Origin: Xanthomonas sp. XNM01
Lineage (GTDB): Bacteria; Pseudomonadota; Gammaproteobacteria; Xanthomonadales; Xanthomonadaceae
Direction of reading: 5' to 3'
DNA length: 64,000 nucleotides
Assembly (NCBI RefSeq): GCF_014851915.1
Contig: NZ_JACVAP010000001.1
Location: 1,550,001-1,614,000, forward strand
The notes under the pieces were generated by a model. It was not told the origin of the DNA. It saw nothing but the letters and a program-made list of their open reading frames with translations, and did no database searches. Below, one piece after another: positions 1 through 9,505 of this stretch; positions within the stretch are counted from its first letter, which is position 1; every line of letters starts with the position of its first letter. The position numbers were made by a program, and so were the translations under genes.

Positions 1-647
1 GCTCCTGGTGTTTCCCTGTCCTGCCGGATTGGCTCCGTGAATGCTGGACGCAGCGTCGTCCGCGCAACGTGAACGGGCACACGTCCTACACCACGCGCAC
101 GCATCGCACTGGCCAGAGCGTGCCGAGACCGAGCACCCGCTGGAAACCGGGCAGTTGCCCCCCTGATCGACCTGTCCGAGTGGCGGTACGCGAGCTTCCC
201 GCGCGCCGGCGCTTCCGCGGCGCGGTGCTCGACGTGATCGACGTGCCGCTGGGCGGTGGGGTTGGCGAAGACGTCCGGGCCGACGCGTTGTTCGTCTCCA
301 GCATCGACAGCCAGGCCGCCTTGCAGCGTGCCGACCGGTCGGCACGATCCGGCGTCGCAGGCGCAGGATCGGATGATGGCGGAGGCGTTCCACGCGGCCG
401 CGATGGCCCGCGACGGACGCGCAGCCCCGCCGCCCAGGCGATGACGACGCCTTCGTGCTGGCTCCGGATGGCGACGACATCGATGCCGTCCGCCACGGCA
501 ACGCGCGGGGCGGCGCAGCGCCGCCCCAGTCACGGTCGAGTTCTGAATCGCAGCCACTGGCTGGCCGCGACGCTGCGGCCGGCGATGCCGCTCTCCGCCC
601 GCACGCCTGCATGCCGGCGAAGCGAGCTTCGCCCTTGACGGCCGGCT
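1..647. other. Region with no supportable gene
   Basis: Several overlapping open frames run through this stretch on both strands, but none has a recognisable domain, a convincing ribosome binding site or protein-like composition. They are arginine-, serine- and proline-rich, as expected of non-coding frames in GC-rich DNA. Short pieces in different + frames between about 280 and 500 look faintly protein-like but do not join into one frame, so a decayed gene is possible though unproven. Confidence 0.5.
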
Positions 648-1565
648 TCAGGCTTCCTCGAGCAGCGAGCGATGTGCGGCAACGCCGGCCAGCGTACCGG
701 CGGCGATGGCCAGCGGCGCGCTCTGCATCGCGGTCGCCAGATCTCCGGCCGCGAACACGCCTGGCACGCTGGTGCGCTGCAGGGCATCGACCCGGACGAA
801 CGGGCCGAGCGGTCCGGGCTCGGTGTCGCAGCCGAGCTGGCGGTACAGGTCGCTGGCCGGCTCGCTGTGCGGCGCAGTGAACATCGCCGCGAGCGCGACC
901 TCACGGCCATCGGCCAGGCGTGCCGACCGCAGTGCGCTGCCCTCGCCTTCCAGCGCCACCACCGGCACATGCTCGATCGTCACGCCGCGTCGCTGCAGCG
1001 CAGCGGTCTGTTCGGCATCCGGCAGATGCACGTCCTGGCTGAAGTAGGTGGTCGGCCCCCACTCGGAAATCAGCAGCGCCTGGTGCGGACTGGCCATCGC
1101 GTTGCCCAGCACCCCCAGCGGCCGGCCGGCGACCTCGTAGCCGTGGCAGTACGGGCAGTGCAGGACCGTGGCGCCCCAGCGCTCGGCCAGGCCCGGCAGC
1201 GGCGGCAGGAGGTCGCGGATGCCGGTCGCCAGCACCAGCTTCCGGGCGGTGACGCGCGTCTCGTCGTCGCAGCCCAGCACGAATCCGCCGGCCTGCGCGT
1301 CGGCCGTCACCACGCGTGCGGTGCGCAGCGCCACCGTTGGATAGCGCAGCAGCTGCTCACGGGCCTCGCCCATCAGCTGCGCCGGCGGTTTCCCGTCGTG
1401 GCCGAGCACGCTGTGGGAATGCGCGGCGAAGCGGTTGCGCGGCTGCGCATCGTCGAACAGCAGCACCCGCTTGCGGGCCCGCGCCAGCATCAACGCGGCC
1501 TGCAGTCCGGCGAAGCTGCCACCGACGATGGCCACCTCGCAGGACGATTCCGATGTCGTGTTCAT
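648..1565 (-). CDS. Thioredoxin-reductase-like NAD(P)/FAD-dependent oxidoreductase
   Basis: 305-residue class II pyridine nucleotide-disulfide oxidoreductase of the cytosol. An N-terminal FAD-binding glycine motif (GGSFAG, residues 15-20) is followed by the redox pair C137-P-Y-C140, as in thioredoxin reductase, and a C-terminal GVFAAGD flavin motif. The fold and CxxC fit a small thioredoxin-reductase-like enzyme that passes electrons from NAD(P)H through FAD to a disulfide; the real partner is not evident. It has an AGGAG ribosome binding site and a good candidate promoter. It lies 139 bases downstream of an Rrf2 regulator on the same strand, which suggests redox or nitrosative-stress control. 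Family is secure, substrate is not. Confidence 0.
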   Translation of the reverse strand: MNTTSESSCEVAIVGGSFAGLQAALMLARARKRVLLFDDAQPRNRFAAHSHSVLGHDGKPPAQLMGEAREQLLRYPTVALRTARVVTADAQAGGFVLGCDDETRVTARKLVLATGIRDLLPPLPGLAERWGATVLHCPYCHGYEVAGRPLGVLGNAMASPHQALLISEWGPTTYFSQDVHLPDAEQTAALQRRGVTIEHVPVVALEGEGSALRSARLADGREVALAAMFTAPHSEPASDLYRQLGCDTEPGPLGPFVRVDALQRTSVPGVFAAGDLATAMQSAPLAIAAGTLAGVAAHRSLLEEA

Positions 1566-1605
1566 CCATCACTCCTGATCCGGCCGGGCATGGCGCCCAC
1601 GGCGG

Positions 1606-1634
1606 ATCATACGAAACTTCATTTGTTACATAAA
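1606..1634 (-). promoter_or_regulatory. Candidate sigma-70 promoter of the flavoprotein gene
   Basis: On the minus strand, TTTATG (1629-1634) and TATGAT (1606-1611) are separated by exactly 17 bases. This would start transcription about 35 bases upstream of the ATG at 1565. The patch is AT-rich within GC-rich surroundings and holds a weak AAC-N7-GTT dyad, so it could also be the site bound by the neighbouring Rrf2 protein. Read by eye only. Confidence 0.5.
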
Positions 1635-1704
1635 GGGACGAGCGGTATCCGAAGGTGCTCTTCGTTCGGGATCAGCAGGCCACGCGCCGGACCGCGAGGA
1701 TCGA

Positions 1705-2169
1705 TCAGTGCCGGCCGTCTCCGGCGACGACGGCGGCGTTTCCATCGGACCACAGGGCGTCGAACTCGGCCGCCAGATCGGCCAGGGTCACCTGCGCCAG
1801 CCGCGCTTCGAGCAGGCGCGCCGCGTCCTGCAGCGCGCCGTCGATCGCGGCGTTGACCACCTTCTCGACGCCGCAGCTCGGAGTGGGGTGTTCGTTGCCG
1901 AGCGCGAACAGCACCGGGCCACCCACCGCCTGATGGATGTCCAGCAGCGTGACTTCGGCCAGATCCATCGCCAGCGTCCAGCCACCACCGTGGCCACGCG
2001 CGGAGTGCACGTAGCCACGCTGGCGCAGGCCGGCCATCGTGCGCCGCACGACCACCGGATTGGTGCCCAGCATGATGGCGATCTGCTCGGAGGTCAGTGC
2101 TCCACCCTCGTGGCGGGCCATGTGCAGCAGGACGTGGAGCATCCGCGACAGGCGGCTGTCGATACGCAT
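1705..2169 (-). CDS. Rrf2-family transcriptional regulator
   Basis: 154-residue winged-helix repressor of the Rrf2 family (IscR, NsrR and YwnA relatives). The N-terminal half has the family pattern: a helix-turn-helix with LTSEQIAIMLGTNPVVVRR and the wing RGHGGGW. Only one cysteine (C99, in PSCG) lies in the region where IscR and NsrR carry three Fe-S ligands. It therefore probably does not bind a classical cluster and may sense through a single thiol or another ligand. The start at 2169 opens directly into the family's usual N-terminus. It is followed on the same strand by the flavoprotein gene, the likely target. Confidence 0.9.
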   Translation of the reverse strand: MRIDSRLSRMLHVLLHMARHEGGALTSEQIAIMLGTNPVVVRRTMAGLRQRGYVHSARGHGGGWTLAMDLAEVTLLDIHQAVGGPVLFALGNEHPTPSCGVEKVVNAAIDGALQDAARLLEARLAQVTLADLAAEFDALWSDGNAAVVAGDGRH

Positions 2170-2302
2170 CGTCGGATCCCTCGACGGAACGCACGCATGC
2201 TAATCCAGCTGGCAGGTTCTTCCAACATGAAGCGTTAACGCGTGCGCAAAAGCACGTTCCCGTGCTGGCCTCGCGGCAGCGGCCTGTAGTAGATGACTGC
2301 GC

Positions 2303-3340
2303 ATGAACACCCTCCACACCGCACCGCCCTTCTTTTCGCAGCTCGCCGATTCGGTCGCCGCCGCGCACAACCTGGAAGAACTGGTCCGTCCGCTCCTGGA
2401 ACTGCTGCAGGCGGTCACCGGGCTGGACTCGACCTACATGACCCGGATCGATGTGGACGCCGGCGTGCAGCACGTGGTCTATGCCCACAACAGCCACCGC
2501 CTGCGGATTCCCGAGGGGCTGACCGTTCCCTGGGGCGACACCCTGTGCAAACGCGCACTGGACGAAGGCCGGCCCTATACCGACGACGTTGCCGCCTGCT
2601 GGAACGACTCGGACGCTGCGCGTGCGCTCGGCATCTCCACCTACGCCAGTACGCCGATCCGCGGCCAGGACGGCGTGCTGCTCGGCACGCTGTGCGCGGC
2701 CAGCGACCAGCGCCGCCCGCTTGTCGACGGCGGCGACCGGGTGCTGCGGATGTTCTCGCACCTGATCGGCCAGCAGGTCGAACGCGAGCGGCTGATGAAC
2801 GACCTGCGCCGCGCGCACGATGCGCTGGCGACCAGCGCGCTGACCGACGTGCTCACCGGGCTGCCCAACCGTCGCTCGCTGATGGACGAACTGCAGCGTC
2901 GGCTGGCGCGCGATGCCCGGGACGGCACCCGCCTGCTGGTGGCGTTCGTCGACCTGGACGACTTCAAGCGCATCAACGATCGCCACGGCCACGAGGCCGG
3001 CGACCGCTTCCTGGCCGCGATCGCCGACGCGCTTGCCGGCGCCCACCGTGCCGGCGACTTCAGCGCCCGCCTGGGCGGCGACGAGTTCGTGACCCTGGCG
3101 ACCGTGCCGGGCGATCCGGCCGCGCTGGCGCGTGGCGCGGCCGGCGCGCTGGAAACACGGATCCGCGAGGCGACCACCGGGCGTTTCCGGCTCGGTCCGC
3201 AGTTGGAGGTCGACTACGCCGGACCGAGCATCGGCGTGATCGTCGCCGACGCCGGCAGCCACGACGCGGAGGCGGTGCTCAAGCAGGCCGACGCGGCGAT
3301 GTACGCGATCAAGCGCGCGCGCAAGGGACAGACGCACTGA
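2303..3340 (+). CDS. GAF-GGDEF diguanylate cyclase
   Basis: 345-residue cytosolic enzyme that makes cyclic di-GMP from two GTP. Residues about 10-165 form a GAF sensor domain and the rest a GGDEF catalytic domain. The signature GGDEF is intact at residues 258-262. The product-inhibition site RxxD (R249-A-G-D252) sits five residues before it, so feedback inhibition by c-di-GMP is expected. The metal and substrate segment VDLDDFKRINDRHGH is also complete. No membrane segment is seen. The GAF ligand is unknown. It stands alone between a leftward regulator gene and a convergent DNA ligase gene. Confidence 0.93.
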   Translation: MNTLHTAPPFFSQLADSVAAAHNLEELVRPLLELLQAVTGLDSTYMTRIDVDAGVQHVVYAHNSHRLRIPEGLTVPWGDTLCKRALDEGRPYTDDVAACWNDSDAARALGISTYASTPIRGQDGVLLGTLCAASDQRRPLVDGGDRVLRMFSHLIGQQVERERLMNDLRRAHDALATSALTDVLTGLPNRRSLMDELQRRLARDARDGTRLLVAFVDLDDFKRINDRHGHEAGDRFLAAIADALAGAHRAGDFSARLGGDEFVTLATVPGDPAALARGAAGALETRIREATTGRFRLGPQLEVDYAGPSIGVIVADAGSHDAEAVLKQADAAMYAIKRARKGQTH

Positions 3341-3461
3341 ACGCAGCATCCCGGACATCGGTCCGGATGCCTGGCATGCGCCTGCAGGTGGCAGGCCATC
3401 GCAGAGCGGCCGGTCGGCGCCGGAGTGGCAGCGGATACGATGCCGGTGCGATGCGCCCGGC

Positions 3462-4328
3462 TCAACGCAGCGCCGGTTCGTCGTCGCGGACCCGCAGGAA
3501 GCGCGCGAAGCGTGGCAGTCCGGTGTTGGTGAGCCCGCTGTAGCGGTACGTGACGCGGGCGCCCAGCGCGGGCGGCGCGCGCCGTTGCGCGTCGCTCAGG
3601 CCGCTGCCCAGGCGCAGCCGGCGTCCGTCGGGCAGCTCGACCAGCAGCGCCCCCAGCATGCCGGTGTACTTGCCATTGCCCGGCAGATGCGCAACCACCA
3701 CCGCTTCGGCGTCCTCGTGCTGCTTGAGCTTGAGCAGCCGGTCGCTGCGTCCGGCGCGGTACGTCGCCTGGTCGTGGTGCAGCATCAGGCCCTCGCCACC
3801 GGCCGCCAGCACCGCCTGCAGCCTGGCATCCAGCCAGGCCCGGTCGATGCCGCGCTGCTGCTCCACCGGCACCAGCCACGCCACCTGCGTGGCGTCCAGC
3901 AACGTGGTGATCGCCTGCACGCGCTCGCCGAACGGACCGCGATGGGCCGGCAGGTCGAACACCATGAAGCGCATCGCCGCCCAGCCGGCGGCATCGTCGC
4001 GGCCGCGCCTGACCACGGCGCTGGTCTCGTCGAAGCGGCCGCGACCGAGCCACAGTTCGCCGTCCATCGGCGTGTCCGGCCATCCGGCGGTGAACCACGC
4101 CGGCGCGTCGATCCGGTGACCGTTGCGCGTGGACAGGGTGCGGCCGTCCCAGCGCCCGCGCACGCCATCGAGCTTCTCGCTGACCCAGTACTGGCGCAGA
4201 TCGCCTGGTGGGGCGCCGCTGGCGGCGAGCATCGGCGCGGGTAGCGACGGCATCGCGTGGACCTGCGCGGACTGCGCGGCAACCGACAACGCCAGCAACA
4301 GCAGGAAATGGAGGGTGATCCGGTGCAT
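3462..4328 (-). CDS. ligE: Periplasmic ATP-dependent DNA ligase (LigE-type)
   Basis: 288-residue DNA ligase of the minimal bacterial ATP-dependent class. The N-terminus is a Sec signal peptide (hydrophobic residues 8-20, then AQVHA), placing the enzyme in the periplasm as in LigE of naturally competent Gram-negatives. The adenylation motif EKLDGVRG spans residues 51-58, with K52 the predicted AMP-accepting lysine. A nucleotidyltransferase domain is followed by a short OB-fold that ends near the C-terminus; no extra domains are present. A role in sealing incoming DNA during uptake or in extracellular DNA metabolism is inferred from the family. No competence genes lie nearby. Confidence 0.88.
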   Translation of the reverse strand: MHRITLHFLLLLALSVAAQSAQVHAMPSLPAPMLAASGAPPGDLRQYWVSEKLDGVRGRWDGRTLSTRNGHRIDAPAWFTAGWPDTPMDGELWLGRGRFDETSAVVRRGRDDAAGWAAMRFMVFDLPAHRGPFGERVQAITTLLDATQVAWLVPVEQQRGIDRAWLDARLQAVLAAGGEGLMLHHDQATYRAGRSDRLLKLKQHEDAEAVVVAHLPGNGKYTGMLGALLVELPDGRRLRLGSGLSDAQRRAPPALGARVTYRYSGLTNTGLPRFARFLRVRDDEPALR

Positions 4329-4592
4329 TCCGTTGCTCCAGGATGTGATCCGGCCCCAGCCTGGCAGCCGCCGCCCTGCCCCGACATCGGGCTGCGTGCC
4401 GATGCGGGGTCAGGCAACTCCGAGCGATACCCGGCCAGCGGCGAGCCGGCGCGCGGACTCGGTGGCGCTGGATGCGCGGACGCCCGTCGACATGGCTCCG
4501 CCCCCGCTCCAGCGCCGCGGTGCCGGCGCGTCCTCCGCCTTGACATCGCACGCCCCGGTCCGCCCAATGCGGGTCCTCCACACGGCGACCCC

Positions 4593-5282
4593 ATGATGCA
4601 GCCACCGCGCTTTCCGCTGGTCATCTTCGATCTCGACGGCACCCTGGTCGACAGCGCTTCCGATATCGCCGAAGCGGTCAACCTGACCCTGGCCGGGTTC
4701 GATCTGGCCACGGTCAGCGAAGCGACGGTGCGCAGCTGGATCGGCGATGGCGTGCGCGCCCTGCTCGACACCGCGCTGCACCACGCCGGCAGCGCACTGC
4801 CGCCCGAGCAGGCGATGCCGGCGTTCATGCGTCACTACGGCGACAGCCTGCTGAAGAACCCGCGCGTCTACGATCACGTGCCCGAACTGCTGGAGGCGCT
4901 GTCCGCGGCCGGGGCGACGCTGGCCATCTGCACCAACAAGCCCGAGCGCTTCGTCGCGCCGCTGCTCGCGCATGTCGGCCTGGCCGACCGCTTTGCCGCG
5001 ATCATCGGCGGCGACAGCCTCGCCGAGCGCAAACCCGATCCGCTGCCGCTGCTGCACCTGGCGCAGCGCTTCGGCCACGCGCCGGAACGCTGCGTGATGG
5101 TGGGCGACTCGGCCACCGACGCGGCCGCGGCGATCGCCGCGCACATGCCGCTGGTGCTGGTGCGCCACGGTTATGCGCGTGGCTTCGACCTGGACCAGGC
5201 CGGCGCGCTCGCGGTGGTCGACGACATGCGGCAACTGCACACCCTGCTGCAGGCGCCCGATCCCGCAGCGGCAGCGCACTGA
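4593..5282 (+). CDS. gph: Phosphoglycolate phosphatase (HAD superfamily)
   Basis: 229-residue HAD hydrolase predicted to dephosphorylate 2-phosphoglycolate formed during repair of oxidised DNA ends. Motif I FDLDGTLVDS has nucleophile D13 and acid D15. The cap domain follows, then motif II with CTNKP, the lysine around AERKPDP, and motif IV GDSATD. Length and cap type match Gph. Two adjacent ATG codons (4593 and 4596) are possible starts; the open frame extends much further upstream, but the family N-terminus begins here. Substrate is assigned by family resemblance. Confidence 0.88.
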   Translation: MMQPPRFPLVIFDLDGTLVDSASDIAEAVNLTLAGFDLATVSEATVRSWIGDGVRALLDTALHHAGSALPPEQAMPAFMRHYGDSLLKNPRVYDHVPELLEALSAAGATLAICTNKPERFVAPLLAHVGLADRFAAIIGGDSLAERKPDPLPLLHLAQRFGHAPERCVMVGDSATDAAAAIAAHMPLVLVRHGYARGFDLDQAGALAVVDDMRQLHTLLQAPDPAAAAH

Positions 5283-5518
5283 GACCATCGCATGCGCCGG
5301 TGCATCGGTCTGGATCGATGCGCCGGATGCGGCATGCCGTTCACTGAGCTGCTCCGGCATGCATGCGACATCGGCTGCGCCGCACCGCTCCGCGCGGTCT
5401 GCACGCAAGGCGTGCCGCGCGCATCGAGGCACCACCACACGCGGTGTCGCGCGCGGCGTGCCCTCGCATGCCGGCAGCCCCTAGAATCGAACCCCCATCC
5501 GATCTTCCGGGAGCCCTC

Positions 5519-7333
5519 GTGCCGGCCACCTTCCGTTTCGCACCGCTCGCCCTGGCCCTCGGCCTGCTTCTCTCCGCGCCGGCAGGCGCCAGCGCTCCTG
5601 CGCCGCAGGCGACCGCCGCAGCGCACGCGACCGGGGCCAACGCGTTCTTCCGCGCGTTCACCGACGACTGGATGAAGCGCCAGCCCAATGCCGCCACCGG
5701 CAGCCGCTATTTCGAGGATCCGGCGATGCAGGCGCTGATGGACCGGCAGCTGACGCCGTCCACGGAAGCCTTCGCCGACGGGACCGTGGCGCTGGCGAGG
5801 CACGGCCTGGCCGGTCTGGCCGCGCTCGACGTGCAGGCGATGGACCCCACCACCCGCGTGTCGGCCGAACTGATGCGCTGGCAGCTGGAGACGCTGATCG
5901 AGGGCGAGGGCTACCGCGACCTGGACTTCCCGCTGCAGCAGTTCAGCGGCGTCAACGTCGGCCTGCCCAACCTGATGACCGTGGTGCATCCGCTGCGCAG
6001 TGCGCAGGACGTGGACCACTATCTGGCCCGGCTGGGCCAGTTCGACGCGCGCATGGGCGAGGCGACCGCGCGGGCGCACGCGCAGGCCGCACGCGGCATC
6101 CTGCCGCCGGACTTCATCCTGGACGCGACGATCGCGCAGATGCGCCAGTTCATCGCGCCGGCGCCGGCGGCCAATCCGCTGGTGACCACGCTGGCCACGC
6201 GCCTGCCGGAGATCGACGCGATCGCCGCCGACCGGCATGGCCCGCTGCTGGCACGCGCCGAGAGCATCGTCCGCGAGCAGGTGTATCCGGCCTGGCAGGC
6301 CGCCATCGCCGAACTCGAGGCGCAGCGGCCGCGCGCCAGCGCCGACGCCGGCCTGTGGCGCTTCCCGCAGGGCGCCGACGCCTATGCCTACCACCTGCGC
6401 CGTTTCACCTCGACCGGGCTGGACGCCGGGCAGATCCATGCGATCGGCCTGCGCGAGGTTGCACGCATCGAAGGCGAGATGGACGCGCTGCTGCGGCAGC
6501 TGGGCCGCAACGACGGCAGCGTCGAACAGCGTGCGAAGGCGCTGCGTGCGGACCTGGCCTACAGCGACGACGCCGCCGGTCGCGCGGCGATCATGCAGGA
6601 CATCGAGAGGATGATGCGCGATGCCGAGCGGCGCTCCGATGCGCTGTTCGACATCCGTCCGAAGAGCGCCGTGATCGCCCAGCCCTACCCCGAGTTCCGC
6701 TGGGCGAGCGCGGCGGCCAGCTACACCGCGCCGCCGCTGGACGGCTCGCGTCCGGGCGTCTACCAGATGCCGCTGCGGCCCGACCGCCTGACCCGCTTCG
6801 GGCTGCGCACGCTGGTCTACCACGAAACCGTGCCCGGCCATCACTTCCAGGTGGCGCTGTCGGTGGAGAACACCGCCCTGCCGAAGTTCCGCCAGGTGCG
6901 CGCGCTCGGCGGCATCTCCGCCTTCAGCGAGGGCTGGGCGCTGTACGCAGAACGGCTGGCGGCCGAACAGAACTGGTACGAGGGCGACATCGAGGGCCGG
7001 CTCGGCCAGCTCGATGCCGAGCTGTTCCGCGCGCGCCGGCTGGTGGTCGACACCGGCCTGCACGCCAAGCGCTGGACCCGCCAGCAGGCGATCGATTACG
7101 GCATCCCGGCATCGGAGGTGGACCGCTACGTGGTGATGCCCGGCCAGGCGACCTCGTACATGATCGGCCAGCTGGAACTCATCCGCCTGCGCGACAAGGC
7201 CCGCGACGCGCTGGGCGAGCGCTTCGACCCGCGCCAGTTCCACAACCGCGTGCTGCTGACCGGCGTGGTGCCGATGGACCTGCTCGAGCGCGAGGTCGAC
7301 GACTACATCCGCCAGGCGCGCGCGGAAGGCTGA
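5519..7333 (+). CDS. Secreted DUF885-family metallopeptidase
   Basis: 604-residue exported protein of the DUF885 family, common and often multi-copy in xanthomonads. The GTG start at 5519 is chosen because GGGAG lies five bases upstream and the sequence then opens with a signal peptide (hydrophobic run to APAGASA). The C-terminal half holds the zinc-site motif HETVPGH (H435, E436, H441), the family's HExxxGH signature, and a downstream ALYAERLA segment that should supply a further ligand. It is predicted to be a periplasmic zinc peptidase; its substrates are unknown. A possible -10 element TAGAAT lies at 5482-5487. The gene converges with the SGNH esterase gene, with only 21 bases between their stops. 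Confidence 0.88.
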   Translation: MPATFRFAPLALALGLLLSAPAGASAPAPQATAAAHATGANAFFRAFTDDWMKRQPNAATGSRYFEDPAMQALMDRQLTPSTEAFADGTVALARHGLAGLAALDVQAMDPTTRVSAELMRWQLETLIEGEGYRDLDFPLQQFSGVNVGLPNLMTVVHPLRSAQDVDHYLARLGQFDARMGEATARAHAQAARGILPPDFILDATIAQMRQFIAPAPAANPLVTTLATRLPEIDAIAADRHGPLLARAESIVREQVYPAWQAAIAELEAQRPRASADAGLWRFPQGADAYAYHLRRFTSTGLDAGQIHAIGLREVARIEGEMDALLRQLGRNDGSVEQRAKALRADLAYSDDAAGRAAIMQDIERMMRDAERRSDALFDIRPKSAVIAQPYPEFRWASAAASYTAPPLDGSRPGVYQMPLRPDRLTRFGLRTLVYHETVPGHHFQVALSVENTALPKFRQVRALGGISAFSEGWALYAERLAAEQNWYEGDIEGRLGQLDAELFRARRLVVDTGLHAKRWTRQQAIDYGIPASEVDRYVVMPGQATSYMIGQLELIRLRDKARDALGERFDPRQFHNRVLLTGVVPMDLLEREVDDYIRQARAEG

Positions 7334-7354
7334 GTCCGGATGCCGGCCCCGCGC

Positions 7355-8539
7355 TCAGTGGGGCTGGCAGCCGAGCATCGCCAGGTCGATCGATGCGGCC
7401 ATCCGCTCCAGGCCCGCGTCGTTCGGATGCAGGCCATCGCGGGTCATCGCCTCCGGCAGCGACTCCGGCTCGGCCGGGTCGCGCACGGCCTGGTCGAAGT
7501 CGATCACGCCCGCGTAGCCGGTACCGCCGCCGCGGATCCAGGCATTGATCGCGTTGCGGGTCGCGGCGGATACCGGCTCGTAGCGCTCGGACTTGCCGAA
7601 CGGGGTGATCGTGCCGGCGAACGCGCGGATGCCGTGCTGGGCCAGGCGGTCGGCGATCTGCCGGTAGGCCAGCAGCATGTCCTCGCTGCCGCGGCCGGGA
7701 CGCGGGCTGGCGCCACCGCTGTGACGGATGTCGTTGATGCCTTCGAACACGATCACCTGATCGACGCCGGGCAGCGCGATCACGTCGCGGTCCAGGCGCG
7801 ACAGCGCCCCATGACTGCGGCCATGGTCGAACACCTTGTTGCCGCTGATGCCCTGGTTGAGCACCACGAAGCGGCCCGGACAGGCCTGTTCCAGCCGGCT
7901 GCCGAGCAGTTCAGGCCACTGGCCGTGGCTGCCGCGCACCGCCACCGCGCCTTCGGTGATCGAATCGCCCAGTGCGACGATCACGGTCGGCCTGCTGTCA
8001 CGCGCGCCGAGCACGGCCGACACCACGTTCTGCCGGTACGCGTAGCGCACGCCGTCTTCGACGTCGGCCTGGCGGCCATCGGCGATGCGCAGCGCGGTGC
8101 GGCGCACCGCCGGTGCGGCCGGCTCCGGGAAGTACAGCAGCAGGCTGATCTCGCCCAATGCCGGCACCGCCAGCGGCACCGGATCGCTGAGCAGTGCCGC
8201 GCCGACCGGCACGACGATATCGCTGCGCCCGCCGAAGCGCAGTGGCAGGCCATCGCCAGGCGCGCCCTTCCGCCGCACGCTGCCCGCACCGATCGTCAGC
8301 GGCGCATCGCCGAGCTCGTTGCTGATCCGGAACCTCAGCGACGTCGCCGAGGTTCCCATGCGCATGTCCTGGCGCACGGTCTGGTCGGCGAACCGCAGCG
8401 AGGCACCGTCCGGTCCGTCCCTGCGGTCCGGCGCGGGCGAGGCGGTCCACAGCGGCACCCAGACCTGGGCTGAAGCAGATGACGGCACAGCGGCCAGCAG
8501 GCCGACGGCCAGCGAGAACATGCACAGGATTCGCAACAT
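7355..8539 (-). CDS. Secreted SGNH/GDSL-family esterase
   Basis: 394-residue exported hydrolase. The start at 8539 gives a clean signal peptide ending SSASA. The first half is a beta-rich domain. The catalytic domain follows, with GDSIT (nucleophile S193), the GINDIR block and DGLHPND, which supplies the Asp-His pair. Enzymes of this layout often remove acetyl groups from polysaccharides. Because it follows the alginate lyase operon on the same strand, deacetylation of alginate or another glycan is a reasonable but unproven guess. A 182-base gap separates it from the reductase gene, so it may have its own promoter. Confidence 0.85.
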   Translation of the reverse strand: MLRILCMFSLAVGLLAAVPSSASAQVWVPLWTASPAPDRRDGPDGASLRFADQTVRQDMRMGTSATSLRFRISNELGDAPLTIGAGSVRRKGAPGDGLPLRFGGRSDIVVPVGAALLSDPVPLAVPALGEISLLLYFPEPAAPAVRRTALRIADGRQADVEDGVRYAYRQNVVSAVLGARDSRPTVIVALGDSITEGAVAVRGSHGQWPELLGSRLEQACPGRFVVLNQGISGNKVFDHGRSHGALSRLDRDVIALPGVDQVIVFEGINDIRHSGGASPRPGRGSEDMLLAYRQIADRLAQHGIRAFAGTITPFGKSERYEPVSAATRNAINAWIRGGGTGYAGVIDFDQAVRDPAEPESLPEAMTRDGLHPNDAGLERMAASIDLAMLGCQPH

Positions 8540-8721
8540 GGTCCGCCTCCGCGACGGAATGCAGGCCGGGCATCCGGCGGTGTGGAACGACGGCGGGTGG
8601 GCGGATCCGCGGGCGCGCGCCGTCGCCACGACGGCGGCACGCCCTCCATGGCCGTGCCCGCGGCAGGCGCCGGACGGGCCGGCGCGATCAGGAACGACCG
8701 ATCCAGGCCGCCCAGCCGGAT

Positions 8722-9477
8722 TCAGGAGAAGTACGTGCCACCATTGACGTCGACGTTGGCGCCGGTGATGAACCCCGCGCCGTCCGAAGCCAGGAACACC
8801 GCCACGTCGGCCGGCTCGTCCGGATGGCCCTGGCGGCGCAGCGGCGTGGAGCCGGCCACCGCGGTGCGCACTTCCGGCTTGGTGAAGTCGTCGTGGAAGC
8901 GGGTGGCGATCATGCCGCAGGCCAGCGCGTTGACGCGGATGCCGCGCGGGCCCAGCTCCTTGGCCATCGCCCGGGTGAAGGTCATCACCGCGGCCTTGGC
9001 GGTGGCGTAGATCGACGCACCCGGACCGCCGCCATCGCGGCCGGCCTGCGAGGCGAAATTGACGATCGCCGCGCCCTCGCCCATGTGCGGCACCACCGCG
9101 TGCGTGGTCAGGTAGACCGAGGTCATGTTCAGATCCATCACGGTGTGGAAGAACGCCGGGTCGATCTCGGCCAGCGGCCGGCGCTGGACCATGCCGCCGG
9201 CGACGTTCACCAGCACGTCGATGCGCGGGCCGAACGCGGCCTGCGTGGCCGCGACCAGGCCGGCGACCTGGGCCGGATCGGTGACGTCGGCGCGGTGCAG
9301 GATCGCGCTGCCGCTGGCGGCCTGCACCAGGCGCAGGGTTTCCTCCGCGCTCGCCGTGTCGTTGGCGTAGTTGATGCACACCTTGGCGCCGGCCGCGGCC
9401 AGCTTGATCGAGATCGAACGGCCGATGTCGCGGCCGCCACCGGTGACGATGGCCACCTTGTCCTTGAACTGGGTCAT
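8722..9477 (-). CDS. SDR-family oxidoreductase, probable DEH reductase of alginate catabolism
   Basis: 251-residue classical short-chain dehydrogenase. The nucleotide-binding motif TGGGRDIG is at residues 12-19, and the catalytic residues are S143, Y157 and K161 (YATAK). Cofactor preference cannot be told safely by eye. It lies 28 bases downstream of the MFS gene in the alginate operon. In alginate catabolism a cytosolic SDR reduces DEH (4-deoxy-L-erythro-5-hexoseulose uronate, the end product of exolytic lyases) to 2-keto-3-deoxygluconate. This enzyme is the obvious candidate. The fold is certain; the substrate is inferred from context. Confidence 0.85.
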   Translation of the reverse strand: MTQFKDKVAIVTGGGRDIGRSISIKLAAAGAKVCINYANDTASAEETLRLVQAASGSAILHRADVTDPAQVAGLVAATQAAFGPRIDVLVNVAGGMVQRRPLAEIDPAFFHTVMDLNMTSVYLTTHAVVPHMGEGAAIVNFASQAGRDGGGPGASIYATAKAAVMTFTRAMAKELGPRGIRVNALACGMIATRFHDDFTKPEVRTAVAGSTPLRRQGHPDEPADVAVFLASDGAGFITGANVDVNGGTYFS

Positions 9478-9505
9478 GCGTGTAGTCCTGTTGAGCGTAG
9501 GGGAA

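Noticed and set aside
1-647. Open frames on both strands at the window start
   Set aside because: No domain, no start signal, low-complexity composition; fragments fall in different frames.
5480-5497. GGTTCGATTC on the minus strand, like a tRNA T-loop
   Set aside because: The flanking bases do not form the 5-bp T stem, and no anticodon or acceptor arm could be folded nearby. Probably part of the DUF885 promoter region.
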